Below, piece by piece: positions 38,242 through 46,794 of a stretch of DNA of 64,000 nucleotides. This stretch comes from Acetobacter sp. Lineage in GTDB: Bacteria > Pseudomonadota > Alphaproteobacteria > Acetobacterales > Acetobacteraceae. The notes below the pieces were generated by a model. It saw nothing but the letters and a program-made list of their open reading frames with translations, made no database searches and was not told the DNA's origin. The stretch covers positions 466,001 to 530,000 of the forward strand of contig NZ_JAKVME010000002.1 in assembly GCF_022483985.1 (NCBI RefSeq), in the 5' to 3' direction. Each line of letters begins with the position of its first letter. The first letter of the stretch is position 1. A program made the position numbers and the translations under genes.

Positions 38242-38292
38242 GCTGACTGCGCGTCAGCGGACAGGGCGCTGATCTTCCTGTCTGGAAACAGG
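38242..38292 (+). promoter_or_regulatory. Mutually exclusive hairpins in the MarR gene leader
   Basis: Four short perfect stems overlap. A is GCTGAC (38242-38247) with GTCAGC (38253-38258). B is TCAGCG (38254-38259) with CGCTGA (38267-38272). C is GACAGG (38260-38265) with CCTGTC (38277-38282). D is CCTGT (38277-38281) with ACAGG (38288-38292). A and C can form together, or B and D. D covers the likely ribosome site. This is the layout of an attenuator or riboswitch, but the stems are only 5-6 bp. Confidence 0.35.
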
Positions 38293-38303
38293 GAATGGAT
38301 ATT

Positions 38304-38759
38304 ATGGCTCAGGTCAGGACAACGACACTTCGCACCGCATCCGCAGCAAAGGCTGCGGCGAAGCCTCAGACGAATGCGACGGCTGACCAGTTGGTCAACA
38401 CGCTTCGTGACACGATGGTTTCGCTCGTCCGCCGTGACGGTCCGGATCTTTCCGCACGTCAGCTGGCTGTATTCCTGACCTGCTACCTTCAGGAAGAAGG
38501 TCACACCGTTCGCGGTCTGGCTTCCGAGCTGAATGTTTCCAAGCCGGCCATCACACGCGCTCTGGACCGTCTGGGTGAGTTGGATCTCGCACGCCGCAAG
38601 GTCGATCCGCTTGATCGTCGTTCCGTGCTGGTTCAGCGCACTCTGAAGGGCGCCGCCTATCTTCGCGAAATCCGCTCCATCATGGGCGAAGCCGCTCCTG
38701 CGACACGTAAGGAAGCTTCAGAGGAGCGTGCTCCCCGCGCCGGACGTCGCGCCGCGTAA
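38304..38759 (+). CDS. MarR family transcriptional regulator
   Basis: A winged-helix regulator of about 151 residues. The DNA-binding core includes SARQLAVFLTCYLQEEGHTVRGLASELNVSKPAITRALDRLGELDLARRKVDPLDRRSVLV, where the recognition helix and the DxRS wing are clear. Both termini are basic and Ala-rich, with no known ligand-binding feature. ATG at 38304 has GGGA nine bases upstream; ATG at 38295 directly abuts it and is less likely. It stands alone with its own leader structures and terminator. The target is unknown. Confidence 0.85.
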   Translation: MAQVRTTTLRTASAAKAAAKPQTNATADQLVNTLRDTMVSLVRRDGPDLSARQLAVFLTCYLQEEGHTVRGLASELNVSKPAITRALDRLGELDLARRKVDPLDRRSVLVQRTLKGAAYLREIRSIMGEAAPATRKEASEERAPRAGRRAA

Positions 38760-38785
38760 CGGGTTCCCCTTCGCTAAGAGTTTTG

Positions 38786-38817
38786 AAAAAGGCCGCTCTC
38801 TGGAGTGGCCTTTTTTT
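38786..38817 (+). terminator. Intrinsic terminator after MarR gene
   Basis: GGCCGCTC (38791-38798) pairs with GAGTGGCC (38803-38810) with one G-U wobble. It is flanked by five A residues on the left and seven T residues on the right. Confidence 0.88.
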
Positions 38818-39060
38818 ATGGTGTGTGGAGATGCTTTCCAATCTTCCCGGATAGTCACGGGCGGCCGGTTTCGTTGGATGCGGCCTGCTTGTAAAGGGAG
38901 ATAAGAATGGACTGCTTTCTGCTTTCAGGAACCTGATTTGCCGAGCGACCGGGACTGTGGCCGAATGGCCCGGTGAACCAGAGGACGGGTTCAGGCGTTA
39001 TCCCTGCACAATAGACGCCGATACCTTTCAGGTTCTGTCAGGAAATTTAAGGAGTTTACG
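38818..39060. other. Spacer before the exported protein gene
   Basis: With the terminator just before it, this makes a gene-free stretch of about 300 bp. I see no gene, clear promoter or strong repeat in it. The right end supplies the TTTAAGGAG ribosome site of the next gene. Confidence 0.5.
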
Positions 39061-39507
39061 ATGCGTTTCACACCTTTCGCCGTTGTCGCCGCGCTGTCCG
39101 CCGTGACGTATTTGGCTGCTCCCGCCATGGCTGGTGATGCTCTCGGGACGCGGTCCGGCACCGTGACCATCAAGACCAAATCGGCTGACCTTGGCGTTGG
39201 CTACACCTGGGGTGATGCCCGTCTGACGTTCAACAAAAAGACATATCGCTACAAGGTCACGGGTGGGCAGATTGCCGCCGTTGGTTTTTCGGAAGTTGTA
39301 AGCAAGGGCACGGTCTATAATCTGCACAATGCCGCTGACATGGAAGGCACGTTTGCCGCGACAAGCGGTGAAGCCACTCTCGGTGAGGGGATTGGTGGTG
39401 CTGTTCTTGAGAACAAGCATGGCGTTCGTCTGAAGCTGGAAAGTGACGCCAAGGGTGCGCGTCTTTCTGCTGGCGCTGGTGGTCTGACGTTTGAACGTCT
39501 GAAATAA
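39061..39507 (+). CDS. Exported protein of unknown function
   Basis: A 148-residue protein with a clear Sec signal peptide (cleavage after APAMA, about residue 24). A Gly-rich, beta-strand-like mature domain follows, with alternating segments such as SGTVTIKTKSADLGVGYTWGDARLTF and a C-terminal LSAGAGGLTFERL. It resembles small periplasmic or outer-membrane beta proteins, but I do not recognise the family. AAGGAG lies eight or so bases before the ATG. It is monocistronic, with a GAAA-tetraloop terminator. Confidence 0.75.
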   Translation: MRFTPFAVVAALSAVTYLAAPAMAGDALGTRSGTVTIKTKSADLGVGYTWGDARLTFNKKTYRYKVTGGQIAAVGFSEVVSKGTVYNLHNAADMEGTFAATSGEATLGEGIGGAVLENKHGVRLKLESDAKGARLSAGAGGLTFERLK

Positions 39508-39535
39508 ATCCTGCCGCAGAAATGAAAATATCAGG

Positions 39536-39563
39536 CCGGGAGTCGAAAGATTCCCGGTTTTTT
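39536..39563 (+). terminator. Intrinsic terminator with a GAAA tetraloop
   Basis: CCGGGAGTC (39536-39544), loop GAAA, GATTCCCGG (39549-39557): nine pairs with one G-U, then six T residues. Confidence 0.88.
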
Positions 39564-39607
39564 GTTGACCGTCATCGGGAAAGACGGCTGCTCTCCCGTT
39601 TCGCCAG

Positions 39608-40645
39608 TCAGACTGGCTGTTTGTTTTTGCCGTATCGATAGAGGAGGGCTGATCCAGCACATGCCAGAACAAACATCCCGATGATAATCAGGCCGAGCGT
39701 GTTGAAGTGCTCTCCCAAAGACGCGGCAATATTCCAGAGTTTTCCGCGCAGGTTGAACCGGTCGGCAACAAGATCGAGCATTTCAATGCTGCCTATGACA
39801 AGGGCGACAAGTGCGGAAACCAGAGTAATGGCGATATTGTAACGAAGTTTGCGAAGGGGATCGACAAAAGCCCATTGATAGGCCCCTGTCATCAGCACGC
39901 CATCCGCAGTGTCGACAAGGGACATGCCTGCGGCAAAAAGCGCTGGAAACATCATGATGGATGCAACAGCGATGCCATGGCTGGCTTCGGATGCTGACAG
40001 ACCCAGCAGCGACACTTCCGTTGCGGTGTCGAAGCCCAGACTGAATAGAAAACCGAGAAAAAACATATGCCAGCTTTTGGAAATCAGTCTGAACAGTGGT
40101 CTGAAGAAGCGGGTCAGCACACCGTTCTGTTCGGAAATCTTCTCGAAAATATCAGGATTTTCTTCTGGGTGGTCTCTGAGCTTTCGGTAAGTTCGCCAGG
40201 TTGAGCGCAAAACCAGAAGATTGGTCAGCGCGAGAATGAACAGAAAGCCTGCCGAGATGAGTGTGCCGACCACGCTCCCGATGTCGCGCCAGGTTCCGAG
40301 ATGATCCTGCAAGGCATGGGACAGCACGATCGTTCCGAATGTGGCGATCACGACCAGTGTTGAATGTCCGAGCGCAAACCAGAGACCAAGCGTCAGGGAG
40401 CGTTTGCCCCTCTGGATGAACTGACGGGTCACGTTATCAATGGCGGCGATATGGTCCGCGTCCACGGCATGACGAAGGCCGAACCCGTAGGCGATCAGGG
40501 CGTTGCCCAGCAGAACAGGTGATTGTCTGAAAAGCAGAAGCGCCCAGAACCAGATTGCCAGATTGGCAAGAACCAGACAGGTTCCCAGAACGATGATACG
40601 CAGGGGTAGGGCAGCCTGACGCCTCCGTGCGGGATCAGACGCCAT
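39608..40645 (-). CDS. NiCoT family nickel/cobalt transporter
   Basis: A 345-residue inner-membrane secondary transporter for Ni(II) and/or Co(II), similar to HoxN, NhlF and NixA. The signature RHAVDADHIAAIDN, the motif LGHSTLVV and the second signature LGFDTATEV are all present, with about eight membrane segments. Specificity for nickel versus cobalt cannot be read by eye. Its start overlaps the end of an upstream small gene by 11 bases, so the two are likely translated together. A perfect 20-bp palindrome lies upstream of the pair. Confidence 0.93.
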   Translation of the reverse strand: MASDPARRRQAALPLRIIVLGTCLVLANLAIWFWALLLFRQSPVLLGNALIAYGFGLRHAVDADHIAAIDNVTRQFIQRGKRSLTLGLWFALGHSTLVVIATFGTIVLSHALQDHLGTWRDIGSVVGTLISAGFLFILALTNLLVLRSTWRTYRKLRDHPEENPDIFEKISEQNGVLTRFFRPLFRLISKSWHMFFLGFLFSLGFDTATEVSLLGLSASEASHGIAVASIMMFPALFAAGMSLVDTADGVLMTGAYQWAFVDPLRKLRYNIAITLVSALVALVIGSIEMLDLVADRFNLRGKLWNIAASLGEHFNTLGLIIIGMFVLACAGSALLYRYGKNKQPV

Positions 40646-40865
40646 GCTGCACCGCGCACTGCACCGAAACGGGCGCCGGAGAATGCCCGGTCGCGCTCGG
40701 CTGCATGGCTGACATTGGGGTCAGGCAGTCATCGGAGACGTATTGCGCGGCGTAGGTGCTCGTATCGAAGACGTCTGTTTCCCGGTTGAGAGTCTTCTCG
40801 CAGTGATAAGCGATGTTCAGGTTGACCTCCTGACAGCCCTTCGGTCTCCGGCTGTTATCCTCCAC
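40635..40865 (-). CDS. Small protein of unknown function coupled to the NiCoT gene
   Basis: A 76-residue protein starting with GTG at 40865, with GGAGG nine bases upstream. It contains four cysteines (C11, C22, C47, C69), three histidines and several acidic residues, but no signal peptide or membrane segment. Most codons end in G or C, as in neighbouring genes, which supports real coding. The 11-base overlap with the metal transporter suggests a linked role, perhaps metal handling. I do not recognise the family; the linked role is inference. Confidence 0.55.
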   Translation of the reverse strand: MEDNSRRPKGCQEVNLNIAYHCEKTLNRETDVFDTSTYAAQYVSDDCLTPMSAMQPSATGHSPAPVSVQCAVQHGV

Positions 40866-40888
40866 CAGTAATGGCCTCCAGACCAGCG

Positions 40889-40908
40889 GATATGATGGCC
40901 ATCATATC
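40889..40908 (-). promoter_or_regulatory. Perfect 20-bp palindrome upstream of the NiCoT operon
   Basis: GATATGATGGCCATCATATC reads the same on both strands. It sits 24 bp before the start of the small gene that precedes the transporter. A second, shorter palindrome, TGATATCA, is at 40927-40934. A dimeric metal-responsive repressor site is the simplest reading. It does not match the spaced half-sites known for E. coli NikR. Confidence 0.5.
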
Positions 40909-41061
40909 ATGGCGCACAATCAGCAATGATATCAAATAACCAGATAAAACTGAGCGTGCTTTCGCAAAAGAGTAGACTGGAAATGAACTCGGGTCAGATA
41001 AAAGGCCGTTTTGCCTGTTTTCATCGGTCGTTCCGTAAACCACCTGTCAGGCGTTTCAATC

Positions 41062-42105
41062 TTACCATCGTCCCACCGGATGCCGCCTCGTGCGCAGAAT
41101 CACGAAAGCCGTCCACAGGAACTGCGGCAGAACGACCACCGCAATCGTGGACCAGACCGTTCCGGCAGGCGGCAGAGCAAGCACGGCGTAAACACCCGCA
41201 CCCCATAGAACGAAAGCCCAGTGGAGCAGGGTCACAACCGGCATCGGCACGCCGGAGCGAAAGGCGATCTGGTAGAGGTGCCCACGGTGCGCCTGTAACA
41301 GTTTCTCTCCGGCGAAAGTGCGGCGGATGAGCGTGAAGGCGACATCGTATAGCAGTCCTGCGATCAGGCACGGAACCAGCAGGGCCGCATGGAAATCAGG
41401 AATGGCCGGTGCGATGGAAGGTGTGGCCATCGTCAGGGCGGCGGCGGCGATGAGCAGACCACAGGCCTGACTGCCGACATCACCAAGAAAGATGCGGGCA
41501 TGTGGAAAATTCAGCGGCAGGAAAGCCAGCAGCCCGAAGGTAAGCAGTGCGGCAAGAAGTCGGAGGTCCGGTGTGTCAGATGGCCAGAACGGCAGGGCGA
41601 GGCACAGAAATGCAAGACAGAGTGTTCCGGAAACCAGACCATTGAGCCCGTCCATGAAATTGACGGCGTTCGTCACAAACACGGCCCATATGGTGGCGCA
41701 CAGGGCGGCCACGGCAAACCATGTCGGGTCTGCGAACCCGCCCATAGGCAGAATGGCGGCCGTGACCATCATGGCGGACAGGATCTGAGCGGCCAGCTTG
41801 ATCAGGGGCGACCACTGATACACGTCGTCGAGCCAGGAAATGGCCGCCAGAAGTGCGACCGCACACCAGAATGTCACGCTGTCCGGCGTGAGGGCGGGCA
41901 GCCCGCACAGGTGCCGCATCGGGAAGAACAGGAGCAGAAAAGCCCCGATCACGCCGACGCCTCCGCCCTTTGGTGTCGGAGCGGTATGCGCGCTGCGATG
42001 TCCCGGCGTATCAAGCACCGCGACCGCGATCATCCGGCGACAGAGAAGCGCCGAGATGATGTAGGCAAGAAGCAGAAGGCCGAGGGCCGGATACATGTGA
42101 AACAT
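41062..42105 (-). CDS. Undecaprenyl-phosphate sugar-1-phosphate transferase, WecA/WbpL type
   Basis: A polytopic enzyme of the MraY/WecA superfamily that transfers a sugar 1-phosphate to undecaprenyl phosphate, starting a glycan. About ten to eleven membrane segments are visible. The catalytic Asp motifs are SWLDDVYQWSP and NAVNFMDGLNGL, with GDVGSQACG following. The C-terminal AHRGHLYQ box resembles the WbpL subgroup more than WecA. The length is 347 residues from 42105, or about 344 from ATG at 42096. It is divergent from the sugar dehydratase gene, with only about 75 bp between them. Confidence 0.88.
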   Translation of the reverse strand: MFHMYPALGLLLLAYIISALLCRRMIAVAVLDTPGHRSAHTAPTPKGGGVGVIGAFLLLFFPMRHLCGLPALTPDSVTFWCAVALLAAISWLDDVYQWSPLIKLAAQILSAMMVTAAILPMGGFADPTWFAVAALCATIWAVFVTNAVNFMDGLNGLVSGTLCLAFLCLALPFWPSDTPDLRLLAALLTFGLLAFLPLNFPHARIFLGDVGSQACGLLIAAAALTMATPSIAPAIPDFHAALLVPCLIAGLLYDVAFTLIRRTFAGEKLLQAHRGHLYQIAFRSGVPMPVVTLLHWAFVLWGAGVYAVLALPPAGTVWSTIAVVVLPQFLWTAFVILRTRRHPVGRW

Positions 42106-42183
42106 CGAAAGCCACGAGCTGATTGAAAAACCTCGGCTTCGTTGCTTCTAGCCGACGCATAGCTGGGCTATACGGCGAGCGTG

Positions 42184-44199
42184 ATGGTCCCGCAACGCCC
42201 GGATGTCGCGCCGAGAAATGCCCGGCTGCGACCGCTCAACAGAATTCTGGTCAACATCCTGCTTGACGGCAGCGTGGCCGCCGTGGCTGCGCCGTTCGCC
42301 CGCTGGCTGGCGGCGCCGCGTGACGGACTGCTGCATCCGCTCTGGTTTCTGGCCGGTGGAGCCATTACGCTGGTGGTCAGCGGCCTGCCGTTCAGGATGC
42401 CGCAGCAATACTGGCGTTTCTCCGGTCTGTCAGACCTTCTCGGGATAGTCGGCGCGTCCGTCGCCAGTGCGGCGCTGTTCACGCTGGGACTTTCCGCCAC
42501 CGGCTTTCCGCTCCCGAGTCCGACTTTTCCGCTCATCTACGCTCTGACGCTCACAGCCATGCTGGGTGGCCTGCGTATGGCTTACCGCCTGTGCAATGGC
42601 ATCACGCGACGCAGTATCGTGCAGAAACGGATCGTGCTGGTCGGCGCGGACCAGATTGCCGACCTGTATCTCCGGGCGCTCGACCGCAACCCGGAGGCGG
42701 GTGTCCGTGTCACTGGCCTGATCGGGCAGGGAACGCATCAGGCCGGACGCCGTATCCATAACGTGCCGATCCTCGGTCATGTCACGGATGTCGCCACCCT
42801 GCTTGACGCGATGGCCGCTCAGAACACTCTGCCGGACACGCTGGTTGTGACCGACCCGAACTTTCGGGGAAGCGGTCTCGCACGGGTTCTGGAAGCCGCC
42901 GAGGCGCATGAGATCGCTGTCATGCGGGCTCCGGTTCTTACTGATCTGACGCCCGCGGACAGGATCGCCCTGCGTCCCGTCGCCATCGAGGATCTGTTGA
43001 ACCGGCCGCAGGTGCCGCTCGACAGGGCGGGCATGGATCGCATGATTCGTGGTGAGGTCGTGGTGGTTACCGGCGCGGGCGGCACCATCGGCTCCGAACT
43101 GGCGCGGCAGATCGCGGCGTTCGGTCCGAAGCATCTGGTGCTGCTGGATCACGGAGAGTTCGCTCTGTGGCAGATCGACGTGGAACTGGGCGAATTGTCG
43201 CCCTGTGTTTCACGTAGCGTTGTCGTGGCCGATGTGCGCGACAGTGACCGTATCGACGAGGTGTTCGCGCAGTATCGGCCGACGCTGGTGTTTCACGCCG
43301 CCGCCCTCAAGCATGTGCCGATCGTCGAGGCGAATGCCTGTGAAGGGCTGCTGACCAATATCGTCGGCACACGGATCGTGGCGGATGCGGCCCGGCGTCA
43401 TGGCGTACGGGCGCTGGTGATGATCTCGACCGACAAGGCGGTGAATCCTTCCAGTCTGATGGGCGCGAGCAAGCGGGCGGCGGAGATGTACTGTCAGGCG
43501 CTCGACATCGCCACGCGCCATGCCGGAGAGCCGTTGCGGTGCGTGACCGTCCGGTTCGGCAACGTGCTGGGTTCGACAGGCTCGGTCGTGCCGCTGTTTC
43601 GACGACAGCTTGAGCGCGGTGGTCCGCTGACCGTCACCCATCCGGATATGCGGCGCTATTTCATGACCGTGCCGGAGGCGGTCGGCCTCGTTCTTCAGGC
43701 CAGTGTGCGGGGGACGGACGGGCTCAGGTTCGAGCAGGATACAGGCGAGGGGCCGTCACAGACGGAGCGTGTGGCCGGAACCGATGCGCTGTTGCGGGAT
43801 GGTGGCATCTTCGTGCTCGACATGGGGCAGCCGGTGCGGATCGTCGATCTGGCGCGGCAGATGATCCGGCTTGCGGGCCTGCGCCCCGACGAGGACGTGA
43901 AGATCACCTTCACAGGTCAGCGTCCCGGTGAAAAACTGTTCGAGGAACTGTTTCATGGCCGTGAAGCGCCCGTGCCGACCGATGCGCCGGGTTTGCTGAT
44001 GGCTGCCCCGCGTGTTGTGGACTATCAGGATGTGGCGCACGCGGTAGACCGTATAACCGTTCTGGCGCATGCGGGCGACACGGAGGCGGCGATGGCCGTG
44101 CTACGCTATCTTGTGCCGGAATTCGATCACAATGCGACCGGTGAGGCGAAGGGCGCTCCACCGGGCACCGATCAGGACAGGGAGAGCTTGACCTCATGA
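42184..44199 (+). CDS. Membrane-bound nucleotide-sugar 4,6-dehydratase (WbpM/CapD/FlaA1 type)
   Basis: A protein of about 671 residues with an N-terminal membrane region of about four segments. A CoA-binding-like Rossmann domain follows (KRIVLVGADQIADLYLRA), then the catalytic extended SDR domain with VVVTGAGGTIGSELARQI and STDKAVNPSSLMGASKRAAEMY. The family removes water from UDP-GlcNAc to give a 4-keto-6-deoxy sugar. Its stop overlaps the aminotransferase start (ATGA), which would aminate such a keto-sugar. The start is ATG at 42184, or GTG one codon earlier. Confidence 0.92.
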   Translation: MVPQRPDVAPRNARLRPLNRILVNILLDGSVAAVAAPFARWLAAPRDGLLHPLWFLAGGAITLVVSGLPFRMPQQYWRFSGLSDLLGIVGASVASAALFTLGLSATGFPLPSPTFPLIYALTLTAMLGGLRMAYRLCNGITRRSIVQKRIVLVGADQIADLYLRALDRNPEAGVRVTGLIGQGTHQAGRRIHNVPILGHVTDVATLLDAMAAQNTLPDTLVVTDPNFRGSGLARVLEAAEAHEIAVMRAPVLTDLTPADRIALRPVAIEDLLNRPQVPLDRAGMDRMIRGEVVVVTGAGGTIGSELARQIAAFGPKHLVLLDHGEFALWQIDVELGELSPCVSRSVVVADVRDSDRIDEVFAQYRPTLVFHAAALKHVPIVEANACEGLLTNIVGTRIVADAARRHGVRALVMISTDKAVNPSSLMGASKRAAEMYCQALDIATRHAGEPLRCVTVRFGNVLGSTGSVVPLFRRQLERGGPLTVTHPDMRRYFMTVPEAVGLVLQASVRGTDGLRFEQDTGEGPSQTERVAGTDALLRDGGIFVLDMGQPVRIVDLARQMIRLAGLRPDEDVKITFTGQRPGEKLFEELFHGREAPVPTDAPGLLMAAPRVVDYQDVAHAVDRITVLAHAGDTEAAMAVLRYLVPEFDHNATGEAKGAPPGTDQDRESLTS

Positions 44200-45335
44200 G
44201 CACGCCGGACGGGCAGAAGCCGATTGCCTTTCTTGATCTCCCAGCCCAGCAGCGTCGCCTCGGCGCGCCGCTGAAGCAGCGGATCGATACAGTTCTGGAG
44301 CACTGCCGTTTTGTGCTCGGTCCGGAAGTGACGGAACTGGAAGAGCGGCTCGCCGCATGGTCGGGCGTTGGCCACTGTGTCGGCGTCTCATCCGGGACGG
44401 ATGCGCTCCAGATCGTCATGATGGCGGAGAATATCGGCCCCGGCGATGCCGTGTTTCTTCCGGCTTTCACCTATACGGCGACGGCGGAAGTGCCGCTGGT
44501 GCTCGGTGCGACGCCGGTTTTCGTGGATGTCGATCCCGCGACGTTCCAGATCGACCCGGTCAGCCTGCGCGAACGGATCGAGAAGGTCCGCAAGGACGGC
44601 AGGCTCAGGCCCCGCGCGATTGTCGGTGTGGACCTGTTCGGTCAGCCCGCGCCGTGGGAGGCGCTCCGCGAGATCGCCTCTGACTATGGCCTGTTTCTGA
44701 TGGATGACTGCGCCCAGTCCTTTGGCGGCGCGTATCGTGGCCGTAATCTCGGTGCCGAAGCCGTGGCGACGACCCTGTCCTTTTTCCCGTCCAAACCGCT
44801 CGGCGGCTATGGCGACGGTGGCGCGATCCTGACGGATGACGCGGACCGGGCCGACCTGTATCGCTCGCTGCGCACGCATGGCGAGGGCAAGACCCGCTAC
44901 GAAGTGCTGCGCACCGGCATGAACGGGCGTCTCGACACATTGCAGGCGGCGGTTCTGCTGGCCAAGCTGGACGTGTTCAGGGAGGAACTGGCGCGACGGG
45001 ATGCGATTGCGGACGCCTATGACGCCGGACTGAAGGATGTGGTGGCGGTGCCCGCCCGTGTGCCGGACAGCGCCAGCGCCTGGGCGATCTACGCCGTGCT
45101 GCTGAAGGATTCCGCCGAGCGGGCGGCGACACAGGAGCGGATGAAGGCCGAGGGCGTGCCATCCGCCATCTATTACCCGATGCCGCTGCATCACCAGCCC
45201 GCGTATCGGGACCATCATGACGGTGTTGCGCTGCCGGTTTCCGAATCCCTGGCCCAGCGGATTCTGGCGCTGCCGATTCACCCCGAACTGACAGACGCGG
45301 AGGTCGCTCGCGTGATCGCCGCCGTGCGTGGCTGA
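44196..45335 (+). CDS. DegT/DnrJ/EryC1/StrS family sugar aminotransferase
   Basis: A PLP enzyme of 379 residues that aminates nucleotide keto-sugars. The PLP lysine is in LSFFPSKPLGGYGDGG (K about 199). The SSGTDALQI and DDCAQSFGG motifs and the C-terminal YYPMPLHHQPAY are typical. Directly after the 4,6-dehydratase gene, it is well placed to make a UDP-4-amino-4,6-dideoxy sugar. The exact product is inferred, not seen. Confidence 0.93.
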   Translation: MSTPDGQKPIAFLDLPAQQRRLGAPLKQRIDTVLEHCRFVLGPEVTELEERLAAWSGVGHCVGVSSGTDALQIVMMAENIGPGDAVFLPAFTYTATAEVPLVLGATPVFVDVDPATFQIDPVSLRERIEKVRKDGRLRPRAIVGVDLFGQPAPWEALREIASDYGLFLMDDCAQSFGGAYRGRNLGAEAVATTLSFFPSKPLGGYGDGGAILTDDADRADLYRSLRTHGEGKTRYEVLRTGMNGRLDTLQAAVLLAKLDVFREELARRDAIADAYDAGLKDVVAVPARVPDSASAWAIYAVLLKDSAERAATQERMKAEGVPSAIYYPMPLHHQPAYRDHHDGVALPVSESLAQRILALPIHPELTDAEVARVIAAVRG

Positions 45336-45350
45336 AGGACTGACAGGATC

Positions 45351-45821
45351 ATGAGGAAGGAAACCGCGTTCATCATTGCCTTTCTGGTGTTTACAATCGG
45401 AACGGCGCTGGTGATCTGGACGGCTGCGATGCCGAACTTCGTGCCGGTCAAATTTCCGGAAGTCACGGGTGGCAAGGTTGTAACCGGCCCGATGCGCAAC
45501 ACCCGCCCTCTTACGCAGGGTGAGGTCACCATGCTGAACGACTGGTTCCGGAATCATCCGGGAGGCTGGGGGCCGCTGAGCCAGACGCCTCCTTCCAGCG
45601 GTGACGCCCGTGTTGAGCTTGAGGGCACTCTGGATGGTCATCCGGACCCGATCGTGCTGACGCTCTGGACAGGCATCAGCGCCGCCGACTGGAATAACAC
45701 CGTGTTTGTCGAGAGCCCGGACGGGTCGAAGGTGCGCACGGAAAGTTTCTCGGACACGGAGTTCGCACCGCTGCGCAAACTGGCTGACGGACAGGTCTTT
45801 CCCCGTTCGGCTTTCCCCTGA
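45351..45821 (+). CDS. Membrane-anchored protein of unknown function
   Basis: A 156-residue protein with a single N-terminal membrane segment (AFIIAFLVFTIGTALVIWTAA). A soluble, probably periplasmic domain follows, with LTQGEVTMLNDWFRNHPGGWGPLS and LTLWTGISAADWNNTVFV. I do not recognise the family. It starts 15 bp after the aminotransferase gene and ends in a one-base stop/start overlap with the HAD gene, so it belongs to the polysaccharide-type operon. Confidence 0.75.
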   Translation: MRKETAFIIAFLVFTIGTALVIWTAAMPNFVPVKFPEVTGGKVVTGPMRNTRPLTQGEVTMLNDWFRNHPGGWGPLSQTPPSSGDARVELEGTLDGHPDPIVLTLWTGISAADWNNTVFVESPDGSKVRTESFSDTEFAPLRKLADGQVFPRSAFP

Positions 45822-46417
45822 TGCGGATTCCCGCTGGAACGGAAGCGCTTATCTTTGATTGTGACGGCACGCTGGTCGACAGCCTGCCGCTCTATCTGAT
45901 GGCGTGGCTGGAGGCTCTCAAGGCAAAAGGCGGCCTCGATGTTTCGCCAGACTGGTTCTTCAGCAGGCGCGGCTATTCCGAAGGGATGGTCCTGTCGGAA
46001 CTGGAAAAGACCCACAGTGTCGCGCTCGATCGGGCCGCCATCATGGCCGCCACACGGGAAGGGGTGCGCAACCGTCTCCCGGATGTGAAGCGGAACGCGC
46101 CTGTCGTGGCGCTGGTGCGGGAATGGGCGGGACGGCTTCCGCTGGCCGTGGCGTCCAGCGGGTCGCGGGAGGTGGTGGAGGCGTCTCTTGCGGCCATCGG
46201 GCTGCTTGAGGTCTTCGAGGCGGTCGTGACGATCGAGGATGTGGAGCGTCCGAAGCCTGCTCCCGATATCTATCTGCTGGCCGCGAAGAGGCTGGGAGTG
46301 ACGCCGTCGCACTGTCTGGTGTTTGAGGACAGCGCCGAAGGGCTTGAAGCCGCCCATGCGGCCGGGATGGTGGCGGAAGACGTAAGACCCTGGTCGGACT
46401 TCCGCGGGGATGCCTGA
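45821..46417 (+). CDS. HAD superfamily sugar-phosphatase-like hydrolase
   Basis: A 198-residue HAD phosphatase of the beta-phosphoglucomutase/phosphoglycolate phosphatase group. Motif I is FDCDGTLVDS, motif II ASSGS, motif III KPAPDIY, and motif IV FEDSAEGLEAA. The substrate is probably a small sugar phosphate. ATG shares a base with the preceding stop. Its own stop shares a base with the small CWC gene. Confidence 0.9.
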   Translation: MRIPAGTEALIFDCDGTLVDSLPLYLMAWLEALKAKGGLDVSPDWFFSRRGYSEGMVLSELEKTHSVALDRAAIMAATREGVRNRLPDVKRNAPVVALVREWAGRLPLAVASSGSREVVEASLAAIGLLEVFEAVVTIEDVERPKPAPDIYLLAAKRLGVTPSHCLVFEDSAEGLEAAHAAGMVAEDVRPWSDFRGDA

Positions 46418-46593
46418 TGGAAACGCGCTGCGCCCGTTGTGACGCGCCGCTGGACTGTCTGGCGTCCGTGGATTGCTGGTGCATGAAACTGCCACCGGGA
46501 CTGCCGGTTCCTTCTGAACAGGACAGCGGCTGCTACTGCCCGGCCTGCCTTGCCGAGATCATGGCCACTCTTTCGATTAAGAGAGTTCGCTGA
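46417..46593 (+). CDS. Small cysteine-rich CWC family protein
   Basis: A 58-residue protein starting at an ATG that overlaps the HAD stop (TGATG). It contains the pattern CARCDAPLDC, then VDCWCMKLPPGLP, then CYCPACLAEI, matching the cysteine-rich CWC family thought to bind a metal through cysteine pairs. No function is established that I know of. It ends the five-gene overlapping run. Confidence 0.75.
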   Translation: METRCARCDAPLDCLASVDCWCMKLPPGLPVPSEQDSGCYCPACLAEIMATLSIKRVR

Positions 46594-46794
46594 GAAAATT
46601 CGGTCCGGTGAGACGATGGAGGCAGAGGACAGGCTGGCAGACGGGTTGCGCTGAGGCGCGATGAGCAGCGAACTGGAGCAATCCCGCTGAGCCCGCTGCG
46701 GTGTTGCTCTGGTCTCTGTTTTGCCGCAGTGATCGGCAGGACAGAGGCGTGATCGCCAGTCATGCGTGTGACGGACGACGTGAGGAGTGGCCGA

